In this document: piece after piece, positions 53,000 through 64,000 of the stretch | Position numbering within the stretch: the stretch's first letter is position 1 | Layout: every line of letters begins with the position of its first letter | From: Agrypnia vestita | Lineage: Eukaryota; Arthropoda; Insecta; Trichoptera; Phryganeidae | Reading direction: 5' to 3' | DNA: 64,000 bases | NCBI GenBank assembly: GCA_016648135.1 | Contig: JADDOH010010949.1 | Location: 1 to 64,000 of the forward strand | The notes under the pieces: model-generated | Database searches by the model: none | Seen by the model: the letters and a program-made list of their open reading frames with translations, nothing else | Told to the model about the DNA's origin: nothing | Position numbers and translations under genes: made by a program

Positions 53000-54734
53000 T
53001 TTGCAATTTTTACACATACATATATTTGTATATACATTATCTTTGTTTTTCCTCATATCAGTATTATCATACAACTATTCCAATGGGACAAAATACTTCT
53101 ATAAATTTTAAGGGGGCATAATACAAGGAAATGACAAATTACACTCACAGTCTAGTTAAACTGAATTTAATGAGGTTACAAGTGAAATACACTTACGAGA
53201 TTAAACGCTTCTAGTCAATTGAAAGCCCAAGGACGGAATGAGTGTGCAGGCGAGGTGGCGTGGTACATAACAGCTATGATCTCACCTCCAAAAAAAATTC
53301 ATATTTGAAAAAAATCCTGCATTCAGTCTATTTTCGTTCGTCTTCAGGCATTTAATTTCATACATCAGTGTGAGTACCAGAATTACATTGTATGCCGCTA
53401 GTTTTGCCTAGATTGACAAGTTTAAATGAAATCAATGACATATGTAAATTTAATAATTGTAACTATATTCCATTCCTCAGTTTTTTCCCGGTAATCTTTA
53501 CACAACGTGGCGCCTTTGAGATGAAATTTTTACGAAAATGGCACTATATAAATTATCCGTACACATGTCTACGCATCAGGTGTTCGCCTGAGCATAATCA
53601 CAATAATTTTTATTGTAGGTGCTTTCTCTCATTTTTTATCTAGGTAAGAGACATACATACATATGTCTGATATAATAAACAATGAAAATAGTTTTTTTCT
53701 TAATTTCGTTTAATTTATTTGTAGGTAAGTGATAAATAAACAACTGTATCTTTGTTTCATTGTCCGCACTTAATTTTTATGATACATCTGTGCCATCTAT
53801 CGTCAGTTGTGCGAGACGAAGCGTAATGGGGTATTGCGTCAACAGGTTTTCTCATATGTGAAGAAAAAACGTAATGGGCGCCATGGTGATGATACTTATA
53901 TGATATTATATTAGGGGAGTTTTATTTATTTGAAGTGGAGGGAGTGAATTTCTCTACCGCTAAGTTCTCATAATCGCAAGGTGCTTATACACTTATGTGA
54001 GTTTGATTACTTGTTTTAGAGATAAGACCATGATGTTTGGTGTCTCAGTTTGGCAATTTTTTCTGCGTTTAAAATATAACAGGTTATGGTTTAAATCTTT
54101 CCGTGCTTTAGGCTTTAATTTCGTGAGGAGTATCCAGACAAGTTTCATCCATGTGCACGCATCATAATGCTATAACTGTATACTGTCAGGTTGGTATGAA
54201 TTTTTCTGCAGAATTCACATAAATCATAAAAGCTCCATAGATAATGTTTATTACAAAGCTAAACGTGGGTAACTATTTGTAAGACAACATGTGAAATACT
54301 AGAAGGCAATAAATATCGGAAAAAGAAGATGAATTTGTATATTAGAGAAGTATGTTATTCAACATATATCAAGAGGAGGGTTACTACAAAAAATTAGGTA
54401 AATGGTGTATTGAATGCAATTATTTCTAAAAGGATCATATGTGGGTGTAAAAGCAAAGGCAGCAATATCCAAAAAAAAATGGAGGCCAATATCGGGGATA
54501 ACTAATTTATAATAGCCTATAAATTTATAGGAAACATGATTTTGGAAGGCAAAGATACATAAAGCCTAGAATTAAGTACATTTTTAATTAGTAACCCTCG
54601 GTGACTGCATTCAAAACATGTTCTAGACGTATGTGCGGCAAATCCCCTTATGATAGAGTAAAGAAAGAAAGAATCAACAAAGAATGTAAAGCTGATGTAA
54701 GCATAGTGAATAGAATTAAAAAAGGTCACTTGTG
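53000..54734. other. Gene-free stretch
   Basis: Frames up to 83 codons (for example 53392-53643) show no recognisable motif. No repeat family from elsewhere in the window was recognised. Confidence 0.45.
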
Positions 54735-54965
54735 TTTGATTTGAAAGATATGTGACGGCGCCAGAAAGAGAGGGCGGCCGGAGAAGATGGCAGCGGAAGA
54801 CGTGGCTGTGATCAGGTTAACCAGATAATGGAAGATGGTCCTGTTAGACGCCTCAAAAATCGTATGCGAAGATGCATGAATGTGGATGAGGCGCGAGTTT
54901 TGTGTCAGAAAGAGTGTGGCGCTCCATCCTCTCATCTACCCCCAGGGGAAACGAGATTAAGGTAA
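54735..54965 (+). pseudogene. LINE 3' end fragment
   Basis: Second copy of the family at 31585-31850. Reads RRLKNRMRRCMNVDEARVLC near the middle, similar to the VDEAREVC block at LINE C-termini, and ends in 'aaggtaagtaa'. Truncated. Confidence 0.6.
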
Positions 54966-54969
54966 GTAA

Positions 54970-56820
54970 ATAATTAGTATCGAAATTTATCTATGCACAA
55001 TATTCTAGACACGTTAAAAAACGGAGCGATCTTCAATAAGATCAAAAAGACCATCCCCCAGATTCTTAGAATAACAACATTGTTATAATTAGTGATTGCT
55101 ATCCCATGATGTGAACGTGTGACTGCACGCTTGGTGTTCACAATCACGGTGTATCTCATCACTATTTGATTTATTTCAATTACCAACTCTATACCTGCAA
55201 TATCTTTAATGATTTGAGAAATATTGAATAAAAATTAATAATTTTTCGTTTCCATTGCGTTGAATTTCAAGTTAGAAAAACTAATTTTGAAAAAAGATAA
55301 TAAATATTTCGTTAATTTATTTTAATTTAACTCAGAAATTAATTTTAATCAATCACAATACATACCGAGATGAAAATCAATATATAAAATGCGAAATTTA
55401 AAAAAAAATCACTCGTATCTTATTCTTTCAAATAGAATAGAAAAAAATAATGTTAATTTCTACTTTCATTCGACTGGCAATAAATAAAAGCGTTATCGAT
55501 ATAATATTTTTATGCACGCCAATAAATCTTTGAAAGGACAAAGACAGGATGAACATTGACTAGGAATGATCGGGAAAAGACGGGAAGAAGAAATCCTGCA
55601 GGCTTTCGTGACATTTAATGCCTGGAAAGCCTCCAAAAAATATATATCAATGAATCGACCAAATGGTAGTTTGTACATTAATATTATTATCATTTTATTC
55701 AAATACAATAGATAAAAGTTACTATATAAGAGTTAGAATTGAATAAAACAATTAAAAACTGTAAAGAATTATTTTAATCATATTTCACACAGGAAAATAA
55801 TTGAAGATAAAAGTAAAAAAAATAAATTATAATTATTATCACGGGATCATGGCTGTGGGAGGCACATAAAACACTGGAAACTATTTATAATTTAAATTAA
55901 TTATTGAATTTCGCATTTCACACTACTTATTTCTCCTGAATAAGAAACTGGTTTCTGATAAACTAATGCCCGTTGCTGGAATTGTTCAGGTTCGCATCAG
56001 AAAACTTCTCGCTTGCCGATATGTACTCTCGTCTTTTATCACTGGTCGATTGTTCTTGATTCGCTGTCGTTGTCGCCTCGTCATTCACTTGTCTTCGCTT
56101 TTATACGTTGCTGCGAATGTTCAACCCGTTTCTCAATATATTAAGTTATTTGTAGTCTCTTCGAGACTAGTGTAGTTGATTATAGATTTAAGTGGTCTGT
56201 TCGAGAGACTTTGATAATGTGTTGCCACCATTATTATCTAAGACTCTCGTAACAATACAATAACAGGGAAGAATCGCCTGTTTACTGCATCTACGAAAAT
56301 TGTTTATTTGTTTTTCAAATATTGGTGATGAAACAAAATATGAAGGCGAACATTATATCAATGTCGCTGAACAAATCAATGTTGGTGTACACATCATTGT
56401 AAGCTCGACACACTCTTACTCTGGGAAAACATAGTCTAGAATTAGTTCTACTTGTTGGAATTCTAAAGAGAGGTTGTGATTGCGACACTCGTAATAAAAC
56501 ATGGTTGTTTATTAGCGGAAAAGACAGATGAACAAATAAACTAGTTTCGGCGGATCTTATTTTAATTAAAAGTCTCTTCGTCTGTTTTTAAACTTGAACC
56601 ATTTTAAAGAAGCCTCAGAATCTCTCTGCCCACCAAATGCAACTGTTAAACGTTAGGAAGTTTGTGCGATTTGAGAACAATGCTCCTCAGTCAAACTCGT
56701 ACACACAATCGATAAAAAATGGCATACGTCATCCTAGTAAGAAGTGGAGAAGAGGGCTAGCAGAGAAACTTTTTTTTACTTTTTCATACAGAGCATATTT
56801 AATAGTAAGGACTCTTAATA
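54970..56820. other. Gene-free stretch
   Basis: Includes a GC-richer segment at 55965-56175 with a 69-codon frame of no known motif, and AT-rich DNA elsewhere. An LTR-like origin of 55950-56460 is possible but I cannot define ends. Confidence 0.4.
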
Positions 56821-56824
56821 CTAG

Positions 56825-57940
56825 ATGCCTATTCTACAACTATTTAAAGATAAAGGAATCGATTTTAATGACATCTGCATCATCGAACATCTGTACAGGA
56901 ACCAAACAGCCAATGTTAAAGTTGAGGTCACACCGAGTGAAGTCATCCAAATTAGGCGTGGTGTAAGAAAAAAATGCATATACTGCAAGTTAACTAAGAT
57001 ATTGGTGAATGGAAAATTATTAAATAAAAAAGTAACCCATAAAAACCAAGTTTTTATTATACTCCAATTCTTTGTAAAATATAACAACAATTAATGACGA
57101 ATTAAAACATTAACATAAAACTAAACTTACAGTAATTTAATATATTTCTAAAATGTCAGATATTTTGAGCCTTGATAAGACACTTCATGCTTTGAAGATT
57201 AAGTTCTAAAAACATTTGTCAGTCAATTTAGATTTTCGACATTCGTAGTGAAGTACCTATTATGTATACCGACGGAGTAATTCAAATTTAAAAAATATTC
57301 CTCGACGTTATCGGGCCGCCGTAGCTAGTCAAACTTTTGTAATGATTCCAATTTGAAAAAAACAATAAAATTTCTTAATAATAAATAAATTTAATTTTTT
57401 TTAATGGAAATTTGATGATCTTCTTGATCGTCGCCATGAGTCTACTTGCCAAGTTTCAGCCCGATTGGATCACGGTAAAAGGGTCAAAAATCGATCCAAA
57501 GTTTTTTTTGACGGCAAGCCGGGAAGCAAGCAGACGCCACGAGTTAATATAAAGGGAGTAAAAATATAAATAATATTAGATTTGCGGACGATACAGTGCT
57601 ATTTGCAGACAATGCCCATGACCTTCAAGCATTGGTAAAAAACATGAATGGAGCAAGTAAAAAATATGGCCTGAAGATGAACCAAATTGTTAATAGTGTC
57701 AAAAAGATCATTTTCAACGCCAAATATAACTATCAAAAACGAATCAATTGAAAGATTCACGCAAAAGAAGCACATAGGTGTATGGGTGAACGAGAACTGG
57801 GATCCATGATAAGATGACAAGAGATCGTTATTTTCTAACCGTGACCTAAGCCTGAAACTTAGAAAGCGTACGGTTCAGTGTTATATTTTTTCCATCCTCT
57901 TATAAGGGGTAGAGGCATGTTAAAAACTTTCAAGTGTTTG
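56825..57940 (+). pseudogene. LINE reverse transcriptase interrupted by family X
   Basis: 56825-57028 reads FKDKGIDFNDICIIEHLYRN, QTANVKVEVTPSEVIQIRRG, then ILVNGKLLN. After the 0.54-kb family X insertion, 57568 onward continues INNIRFADDTVLFADNAHDL, KKYGLKMN and, after frame changes, KLRKRTVQCYIFSILL. The order IRRGVR, VNGxxxN, NIRFADDT is that of an RTE-like polymerase, and the X element sits exactly between GKLLN and NIRFADD. A piece after IRRGVR is also missing. Contains the catalytic FADD motif but several frameshifts. Confidence 0.85.
57030..57565 (-). mobile_element. Family X, copy 3
   Basis: Reverse complement of 1870-2425 with high similarity, for example the phrases around 'cactacgaatgtcgaaaatc' and 'actccgtcggtatacataat'. 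Flanked by 'taaataa' on the left and 'ataaata' on the right, compatible with a short duplication. Confidence 0.8.
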
Positions 57941-58074
57941 GCGCCCTGTTCTTACGACATTGATTCAACCTTTGAGAGACCTCGCAGTAAAAGCCCGCCG
58001 ACGTTACTAATACTTATTGCACACTGGCGACCTCCATCGCAGAAGAAGTGAACACTCCACAACAAAGTGCATAT

Positions 58075-58230
58075 ACTTTACGCCCTCAGAAGCAGTAATC
58101 AGTCCGACGTCCGTAAAGGTCGTCTTCCTGATGACGATGAATAAGAATTCAACGAAACGTCGAGAATCGTTTCTCGGAATAACCTACAGTTCGTATAAAA
58201 TATCAGCAACCAGTTACAGTTAAATTGAAA
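58075..58230 (+). mobile_element. Penelope-type terminal fragment
   Basis: Near-copy of one strand of 27185-27375: 'ccctcagaagcagtaatcag', 'cgtaaaggtcgtcttcc', the hammerhead-like core CTGATGA...GAAACG at 58128-58158, and 'gttcgtataaaatatcagca'. The stem GATGAATAAGAATTCAAC has one mismatch. Confidence 0.65.
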
Positions 58231-58319
58231 ATTATATAAATCTTTGAATAAGTCAATTTTTTTCAACTCACTTGTCCTTTTTTTGTAGGTCAGTAAGCCA
58301 GATTTCATAACCCTTCAAA

Positions 58320-59409
58320 AATGACGTACTTATATTATATATTTTGGCTGCCAGTTAAGGCTGTGAGAAGAGAGTAGCGTAGCGTCTTGATAACGTTAGT
58401 GATAGACATTATTAAATAGAGAATTTAGCTTATTTGCTTCTTACACCTTATTATTATTTGAGCGTATGGTAGCGTTAGTGACGGACATTGTTGCGAAGAG
58501 AATTATCAATTTTTTGCACCTCATTTTATACACCTCATCATTATTTGTGTCATCTGGTAGCGTTAGTGACGGACATTATCATATAGAAAATAATTATATA
58601 TTTTTTGATTTATGATTAACACCAATGACATGCGATATTATTAGTTTAAATTAAGATAAAACTGTTGTATTTAAAAAAAGAAAACATTTTAAAAATAAAT
58701 AATTCAGAGGAGGTATTTTATTTATTTATAAAGTATATAGCTGAAGTTTTCATTTTATTTATTATAAATTTTTTCATTCAATTTTATTTTGTATTGAAAC
58801 TAGTTTTGAAAACGGAATGAGATAAGCTATCATATTAATTTTGAATACTGAATGAGATCAGCTGTTGGATACGAAGTTACGGACAGACATTCGAAATTAT
58901 TATTATTGGGGAGGAGGGTGAGCTTACTTAAAATTGATATCGTTAGTTTTAAAATAATATGTTTAAAATAATATTTAAAATAACATTTAATGGTTTTACT
59001 CAAAACAGTTAATGTTCTAGATTTATTTCAACTGATAAGGTTTTAAGTATCCATTAAATGTACGAAAAAATTGTTGGCATCGTTACAAAATTCATGCTTT
59101 AAAAACAAACTATTAAGCCAATTTACTAACCTAAATACTTCAAAGGCTCGGGAACGAATTCGGTTCTGTTGCCATTTAGATTTTCAGTTCCGTGATTAAA
59201 TAAATATATATATATATTTTTGTTATTTGCTTTGATTTGGATATTATGGGATTTTTTGTTGTTGTTGTGACTAATTAATGTAAAAAACAAATAAATAATT
59301 ATTTATTATAGTTAATGCCAAGCTGATATTTTCTGCTAGTAAGATGCATATCTTCTGATCGCTGTTATGAGTTTGGAATATTATAAAATTTAGTGTTCCT
59401 ATAAACTCA
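58320..59409. other. Gene-free stretch
   Basis: A phrase like 'ggtagcgttagtgacggacatt' occurs three times between 58390 and 58580, at about 85-bp spacing. Otherwise AT-rich and featureless. Confidence 0.5.
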
Positions 59410-59945
59410 TCTATACCTTTAAAACTCAATGCCTGTCTGTCTATCTGTTCTCTATACAAATCCACACCGTTTGTCCGATTCGATTGAAATTTTGCATACT
59501 TATGCTTTGTGACCCGGTGGGTAACATAGGCAACATTTCTCTCCTATTCTCATACCCCTTCCCCTCCCCATGACATATTTTCGATGCAAATCTGTACCGT
59601 TTGACCGATCGGACTCAAAATTTGGAAACTTATTCTTATTAGTCCTAACTCGACGGGTAACATAGGCTACATTTCCCTTCTCCTTTTTTACCCCTTCCTC
59701 TCTTTCTGATGTATTTTCGATGCAAATCTATACCGTTCGACCGATCGGACTCAAAATTAGGAAACTTATTCTTAAGGACTCGGCAGGTAAAATAGTCTAT
59801 ATTTCCTTCCTCCCCTTTTACCTTTTTTCCTCCCCCTGATATATTTTCGATGCAAATCTATACCGTTCGAATCAAACCTTTGTTTACCCCTACAAATTTA
59901 TTTTTAACTTAATCCTTAACCCGTGCAACGCCGGGTACGAATAGT
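59410..59945 (+). repeat. Tandem array, about 130-bp period
   Basis: Units start near 59460, 59583, 59712 and 59841, each with 'gatgcaaatctataccgtt' or a variant, 'cgaccgatcggactcaaaat', 'gaaacttattctta' and a 'ggtaa.ata' block. It ends at 'cccgtgcaacgccgggtac', a terminus found in many insect repeats. Non-coding. Confidence 0.8.
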
Positions 59946-60379
59946 TAGTTTATAGATAAAACTTCCAAAAATGGGTCACTCGCGGCACACCCTTTGAAAA
60001 ACACTGAGAACTTACAGGATATCAAGTCACATATTATTATCATAAACATTCAGCTTTGTGAGAGGATTAACCCCGTTCTATTGTGGGTCACTTATTTAAT
60101 AATAAACGATCATTGTGTAAACAGTCACCGCCCACATCCGGAGAACCGAAAACTGTTGATAAGGGTACCCATAATATAGTATTTACAACTCGGGTTAAGG
60201 ACTTCCACATACGCCCATTTGTAAAATACTCAACGTTGAAACTAGGGAAAATGGTATTTTTTTTTTAAGAAATGAATGGAAATGTATTGTTATGTGTCGT
60301 GGCTGCAGAATATCAATTAATTAATTAAACTGACGTACAAGGTCACTTATCGCTATCAAACGTAACGATATTCCGTAAA

Positions 60380-60870
60380 TTAAACTATTTAGAAAATTTG
60401 TCGCTCGTAAAAGACACTTTATATTCGCTTTAATACTATTTTCACTGTTCACTAGAATATTCCATTAATTTCCGCACTTATTAATTTTCCTTCGGTTTAT
60501 TTCGATACGTAAGAAGAATCGCTGTCGAATTATCGCTCGCTTGGCACCACTGGCTTCGCGCCGCTACCGCTCGCTTGGCTGGCCTGATCCACCGCCTGCG
60601 GCTACCTTCGCATGTATTATTGTTTGTTGCTTGTCAACGCGCACGGAAAAATAACTCACTACTTACTTCCGCGTGTCGTATTTATAGGGGCTAATGCTGT
60701 TATCGAAATTCCGAGACGTTTTCCGCGTTTTCGAGAAGTTTCTCGCGTTTTCCAGACGAGATGTCTCTCGTAAGCCGTAGATTATGCCAGGCTGTTCTGG
60801 AATCTTCTTTAGTATTGTGATTATTTCAAACTGTCACTTTGACAGAAGTGTGTGCTTCTTTTTTTAGCCT
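60380..60870. other. GC-richer patch, possible LTR remnant
   Basis: Has a GC-rich block 'ttcgcgccgctaccgctcgc', a 'gtatttataggggc' TATA-like motif at about 60680 and a run of 'gttttccgcgttttcgaga' phrases. This is reminiscent of an LTR promoter region but no second copy or ends are visible in the window. Confidence 0.3.
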
Positions 60871-62149
60871 CGTTACAGTATTATAAAAGCTGCTCGACGA
60901 TTTATATACACTCCTAGTATAGAAACTAAAATAGTATCGATTGAGACGGGCAGTACTCGTCATGCCAGCCATCTTGTAAGTTAACTACTATACCTCGAAG
61001 GAGATAGAGTGTTGGTAGATGCAAAAAAATGCGTCGACAGTAAAATGGCGGCTTTTTGAAGCCAGAAAATATGCAGGAGATTTCTTGAGGAGTCTATGGC
61101 CCAAATTAAACTCGCATAGGTGACAACGTTATGCGCACATTCATAAATGTAAGGATATATAGTAAAAAGCGACCAAAATATTATGTTCTTCAGAATCACT
61201 GATATTTTTAAGTAACTATCAATGTATGTGATTCACTTTTGAAAAATATAGTGATTATTTTCAGAAAGTAAATTTTAATATAAACTTATTAAACAATTTA
61301 TGTGTTCGTGTCGTTTTATATTTTTATTTGATTTTATTTTGTTAAGTATGTTAGAAAGCTGTGAATTGAATAATATTTTATAGGGTAGGAAACATTTGTT
61401 AATGATTAAACTTTTTAAATTTATTACGGATATGTTTTGCTTTATAAGGACATTACCAATCTTAAGAAGTGACATACCGAGACATAGAATACTTGTATAC
61501 TACTTGTGAGAGTATTAGAAATGAAGGAAATTAATAATATGTCGAAATGCTTTTCAAGTTAAGTCGACGACAAGAATAAAAAACAAGTGATGTATTTCCA
61601 AAAATTTGGTTATTTAGTTCTACAAATTTACCTTGTACCTAAACAGTAAAATATTATAAATTATGCTAGTGATATTTTAAAAATATTTTGTGACATATGA
61701 TAAGACAGTAATTATAGTTGAAGTTGCATAGTCAATAGTAACAACCTTTTCACCAATCAGAAAAGAGACATATGGGTATGAAATCTATCTTTTTGGGAAT
61801 ATTGGGAATGTATTGGAGATGCTAATTTAAGAGAAATCGCACATAATAGATATTTTCGGAAAAATCCAAAAATTTTTTTAAATATCTGCAACGCACGAAA
61901 ATGTAGCGGAAGGTTAAGAAAATCCAATACATTTATAAAGTGACAAACTAACGAAACCACGTGGAACAGTTTACGCGACAGAAACGAATACCACAGAAAG
62001 CTGATGATCAGTGCGCGTATCGACCAGCGACAAATTACAAAAGTACCTTCCGGCGTGCGAGAAGTGTTCAATAGAGATCAAAGTGATACAGACGACATAA
62101 ATTAGAATTATCATAGATAAGCGGAAGTTTCTTAATGGTGAAAGTTGGA
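60871..62149. other. Gene-free stretch
   Basis: The 104-codon minus frame at 61757-62071 has no recognised motif. No other feature is seen. Confidence 0.45.
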
Positions 62150-62360
62150 ATAATAATTATTTCGTTAACATTAACAATTATTAAAATGAGGAAAACTTTT
62201 GGACAGGAGCACTATGCATATCTTGAACCAAAACTATACAATAAACTTAACTCAAACTTGTCAAATTTGAAAACTTTAACAAAAGTAAAATTAAAAAAAA
62301 TTGTAACATACTGCCTAAGGTCAGAAATAAATAGACAGGAGCTGGAAGAAATATTCTAAC
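62150..62360 (+). pseudogene. LINE C-terminal tail
   Basis: MRKTFGQEHYAYLEPKLYNK, LTKVKLKKIVTYCLRS, then a stop near 62359. The GQxxYxYLxPKLYN block is the same as in 7980-8462 (YGQRNFKHIGPKLYN). A short 5'-truncated insertion. Confidence 0.75.
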
Positions 62361-62579
62361 ACAAACTGTAATTGGAGTTACTGTACCATTACGAATATTT
62401 TCTATTTTCTGCACATTTTTTTGTTATGTATATTATCGCTCTTTACTTATTATAAATTTATATATTTAAGTAGTTTAATTTGATCATATGTATATTATTA
62501 CTTTTTATTAGATCTTTCCTATATTTCTCTTTATTATATATCTGATTTGTAACAGAGTGTTAGTTAAATTAGTATAAAC

Positions 62580-62760
62580 CACTACCAGATTTTAGGTCTA
62601 CTGGTTTCGAGACGTACCCGTCTCTTCGTCAGGACCAAAAAAAAACGTCGCTTGACGTTCGTCTTTGAAATTCATTTGAATCGTTTTGAATTCATTTTCT
62701 TATTTTTATTTTTTTCTCTTCACTTAATAACTGTTACAGCTACAAAACTACACCGGTACT
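62580..62760 (-). mobile_element. Penelope-type terminus with ribozyme-like core
   Basis: Minus 62632-62604 reads CTGACGA, A, hairpin GAGACGGGTACGTCTC, GAAAC. The stem is a perfect 6 bp. Followed on the minus strand by 'cagtagacctaaaatctggt'. Confidence 0.6.
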
Positions 62761-62769
62761 CAGGAACAT

Positions 62770-63500
62770 GCCCAATAGCTAGTTGAGTGGCAATTCCAAA
62801 AAATATACTAAAGTTAAAAAAATATACATACATATGTAAATTTGAATTCTTAATAAATAAATTAAAAAAAAAAATTAAATCAGTGCCAAGTAGCTTTGTG
62901 CATAGAATAAAACATTAATTAATTTCAAGCGTTTTATTTGCCTCTCAACGTTGCAACGGATTCCAGGATAATAATATCGTTTTTCTGAGGGGCGTAGCCA
63001 AGATATTGTATACAAATTGTTATCTCTGTGCCACATGCACTTTATCAATGCATTTGATGGGCAGCACGTCCCTGCGGTGATCATAATGCAACCTATAACT
63101 GCATCGTACAGTGCATCGGATGCATGACGCAGCAGCGGTGTCTCCAACGTCCCACATCGCTGGTTTGCGATACTTCCATATCATAAATAATATATTATAT
63201 TACAAATAGTAATAAAGTTCCCGGGCGAAGTACGCCGTTGCGCAATGCCTTGTTGCAAAATGAAATAACAAGTATTATTCGAACAGCTGATATAACACAG
63301 TTTGATAATGTGGTTTTCATTATATTGCGAACCTTTTGCGTGTCTGCATTTCTCTCTGCATTTGCAGTATGTATTGCATCTCATAAATAAGTTTGAACGA
63401 ATGTTAACTTTATTTTTATAAATCATAGATTATTTAATAATAATAATTAGATTATTTATAAGTACCTATATATGTAAGTGTTTTCAAATATTTTATTTAC
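62770..63500. other. Gene-free stretch with two unknown frames
   Basis: Minus frames 62875-63147 (90 codons) and 63181-63426 (81 codons) are somewhat Cys-rich but match nothing I know. They are adjacent and could be pieces of one decayed gene. Confidence 0.35.
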
Positions 63501-63529
63501 AGGGTTATTTGGCAAACATTCATAACTTC

Positions 63530-63645
63530 GCAGGACTATATTTCTGCTAACGTTTAAGCTATCATGACCTAATGTCAATAATGATGGAGATATTTGACAT
63601 CAAAGTTTGCATTTTTTTTCAATATTTCTGACTTAATAAGTAAAT
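63530..63645. repeat. MITE family W, partial copy
   Basis: 'tatttctgctaacg', 'atcatgacctaatgtcaata' and 'aaagtttgcattttttttca' match one half of 14679-15046. Confidence 0.6.
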
Positions 63646-63699
63646 TAATATTTCGGCGTTAACTTTGTGGAAATTCATTATGAACAAATAATGAAATAA

Positions 63700-64000
63700 A
63701 ACAATGAACTTTGTTTTTTTCCACTTATATTTGAGCACTTGTTTCACTACATGTTTCGGAAACGTCCGTTTCCTTCGTCAGGTGAATTAAGACTGAGGTA
63801 TGTGGGAGTGGTTGTCTGGTGTGTGAGTGTGGATTCGGTAGAAGTGGAGGGGATATCTAGGTGGTGGGAGATCGGAGATATCTAGGTGGTGAGAGAAACA
63901 CAACAAATAACATAATCAATAATCAAATACAACCCTTCACATCACCCCTTCTTACAATGTTTCCGATCTCCCACCACCTGGATACCCCCTCCACTTCTAC
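63700..64000 (-). mobile_element. Penelope-type terminus, runs off the window
   Basis: Minus 63781-63753 reads CTGACGA, A, hairpin GGAAACGGACGTTTCC, GAAAC. Toward the window end, 63838-63876 and 63962-64000 are 39-nt inverted repeats (GTAGAAGTGGAGGGG... and its complement) around an 85-nt centre. The element continues past 64000. Confidence 0.65.

Overview
The window looks like insect nuclear DNA. It is AT-rich, one gene has ten small GT-AG-bounded coding exons spread over 24 kb, and the rest is crowded with animal transposon relics: non-LTR retrotransposons, Penelope, mariner, hAT, PIF/Harbinger, piggyBac and many palindromic MITEs. A short (CCTAA)n run fits the insect telomere repeat TTAGG. 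Nothing fixes the order. I see no bacterial, viral-genome or CRISPR organisation.

The only complete host gene is on the + strand. Ten exons (15697-39777) join in phase into a 514-residue major facilitator superfamily (MFS) transporter of the spinster-like type found in insects. It has a glycosylatable four-cysteine loop after the first membrane segment, MFS motif A at residues 124-134 and a GEAGCNP motif at 169-175. Splice phases agree across all nine introns. The ATG lies 38 bases inside an exon that starts at a splice acceptor, so at least one upstream non-coding exon is expected but was not found.

Region by region: 1-15.6 kb upstream is a mosaic of repeats, with a deleted mariner, LINE 3' ends, a Penelope-like element with a GIY-YIG endonuclease fragment, and an RTE-type LINE nested in an older repeat. 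Intron 1 (15.8-25.5 kb) holds a Harbinger element with a second Harbinger MITE inside it, a mini hAT with its 8-bp target duplication, MITEs and three LINE fragments. Intron 2 carries a tandem duplication that copied the start of exon 3. Introns 3-9 hold a mini-Harbinger with remnants of both of its genes, Penelope ends, LINE pieces, a fold-back repeat, and an exact 18-nt tRNA-Lys primer-binding sequence 68 bp after exon 5. Downstream (39.8-64 kb) are two unrecognised open frames, a 6.7-kb LTR retroelement with no coding capacity, a mini piggyBac, a Harbinger MITE, LINE fragments and more Penelope termini.

The most unusual object is the non-coding LTR element (42034-48739). Its 4.4-kb internal region contains 14 copies of a 25-nt stem-loop whose closing base pair covaries, plus a duplicated module of tetraloop hairpins. 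The second most interesting pattern is five Penelope-type termini sharing a hammerhead-ribozyme-like core around unrelated but perfectly or nearly paired stems.
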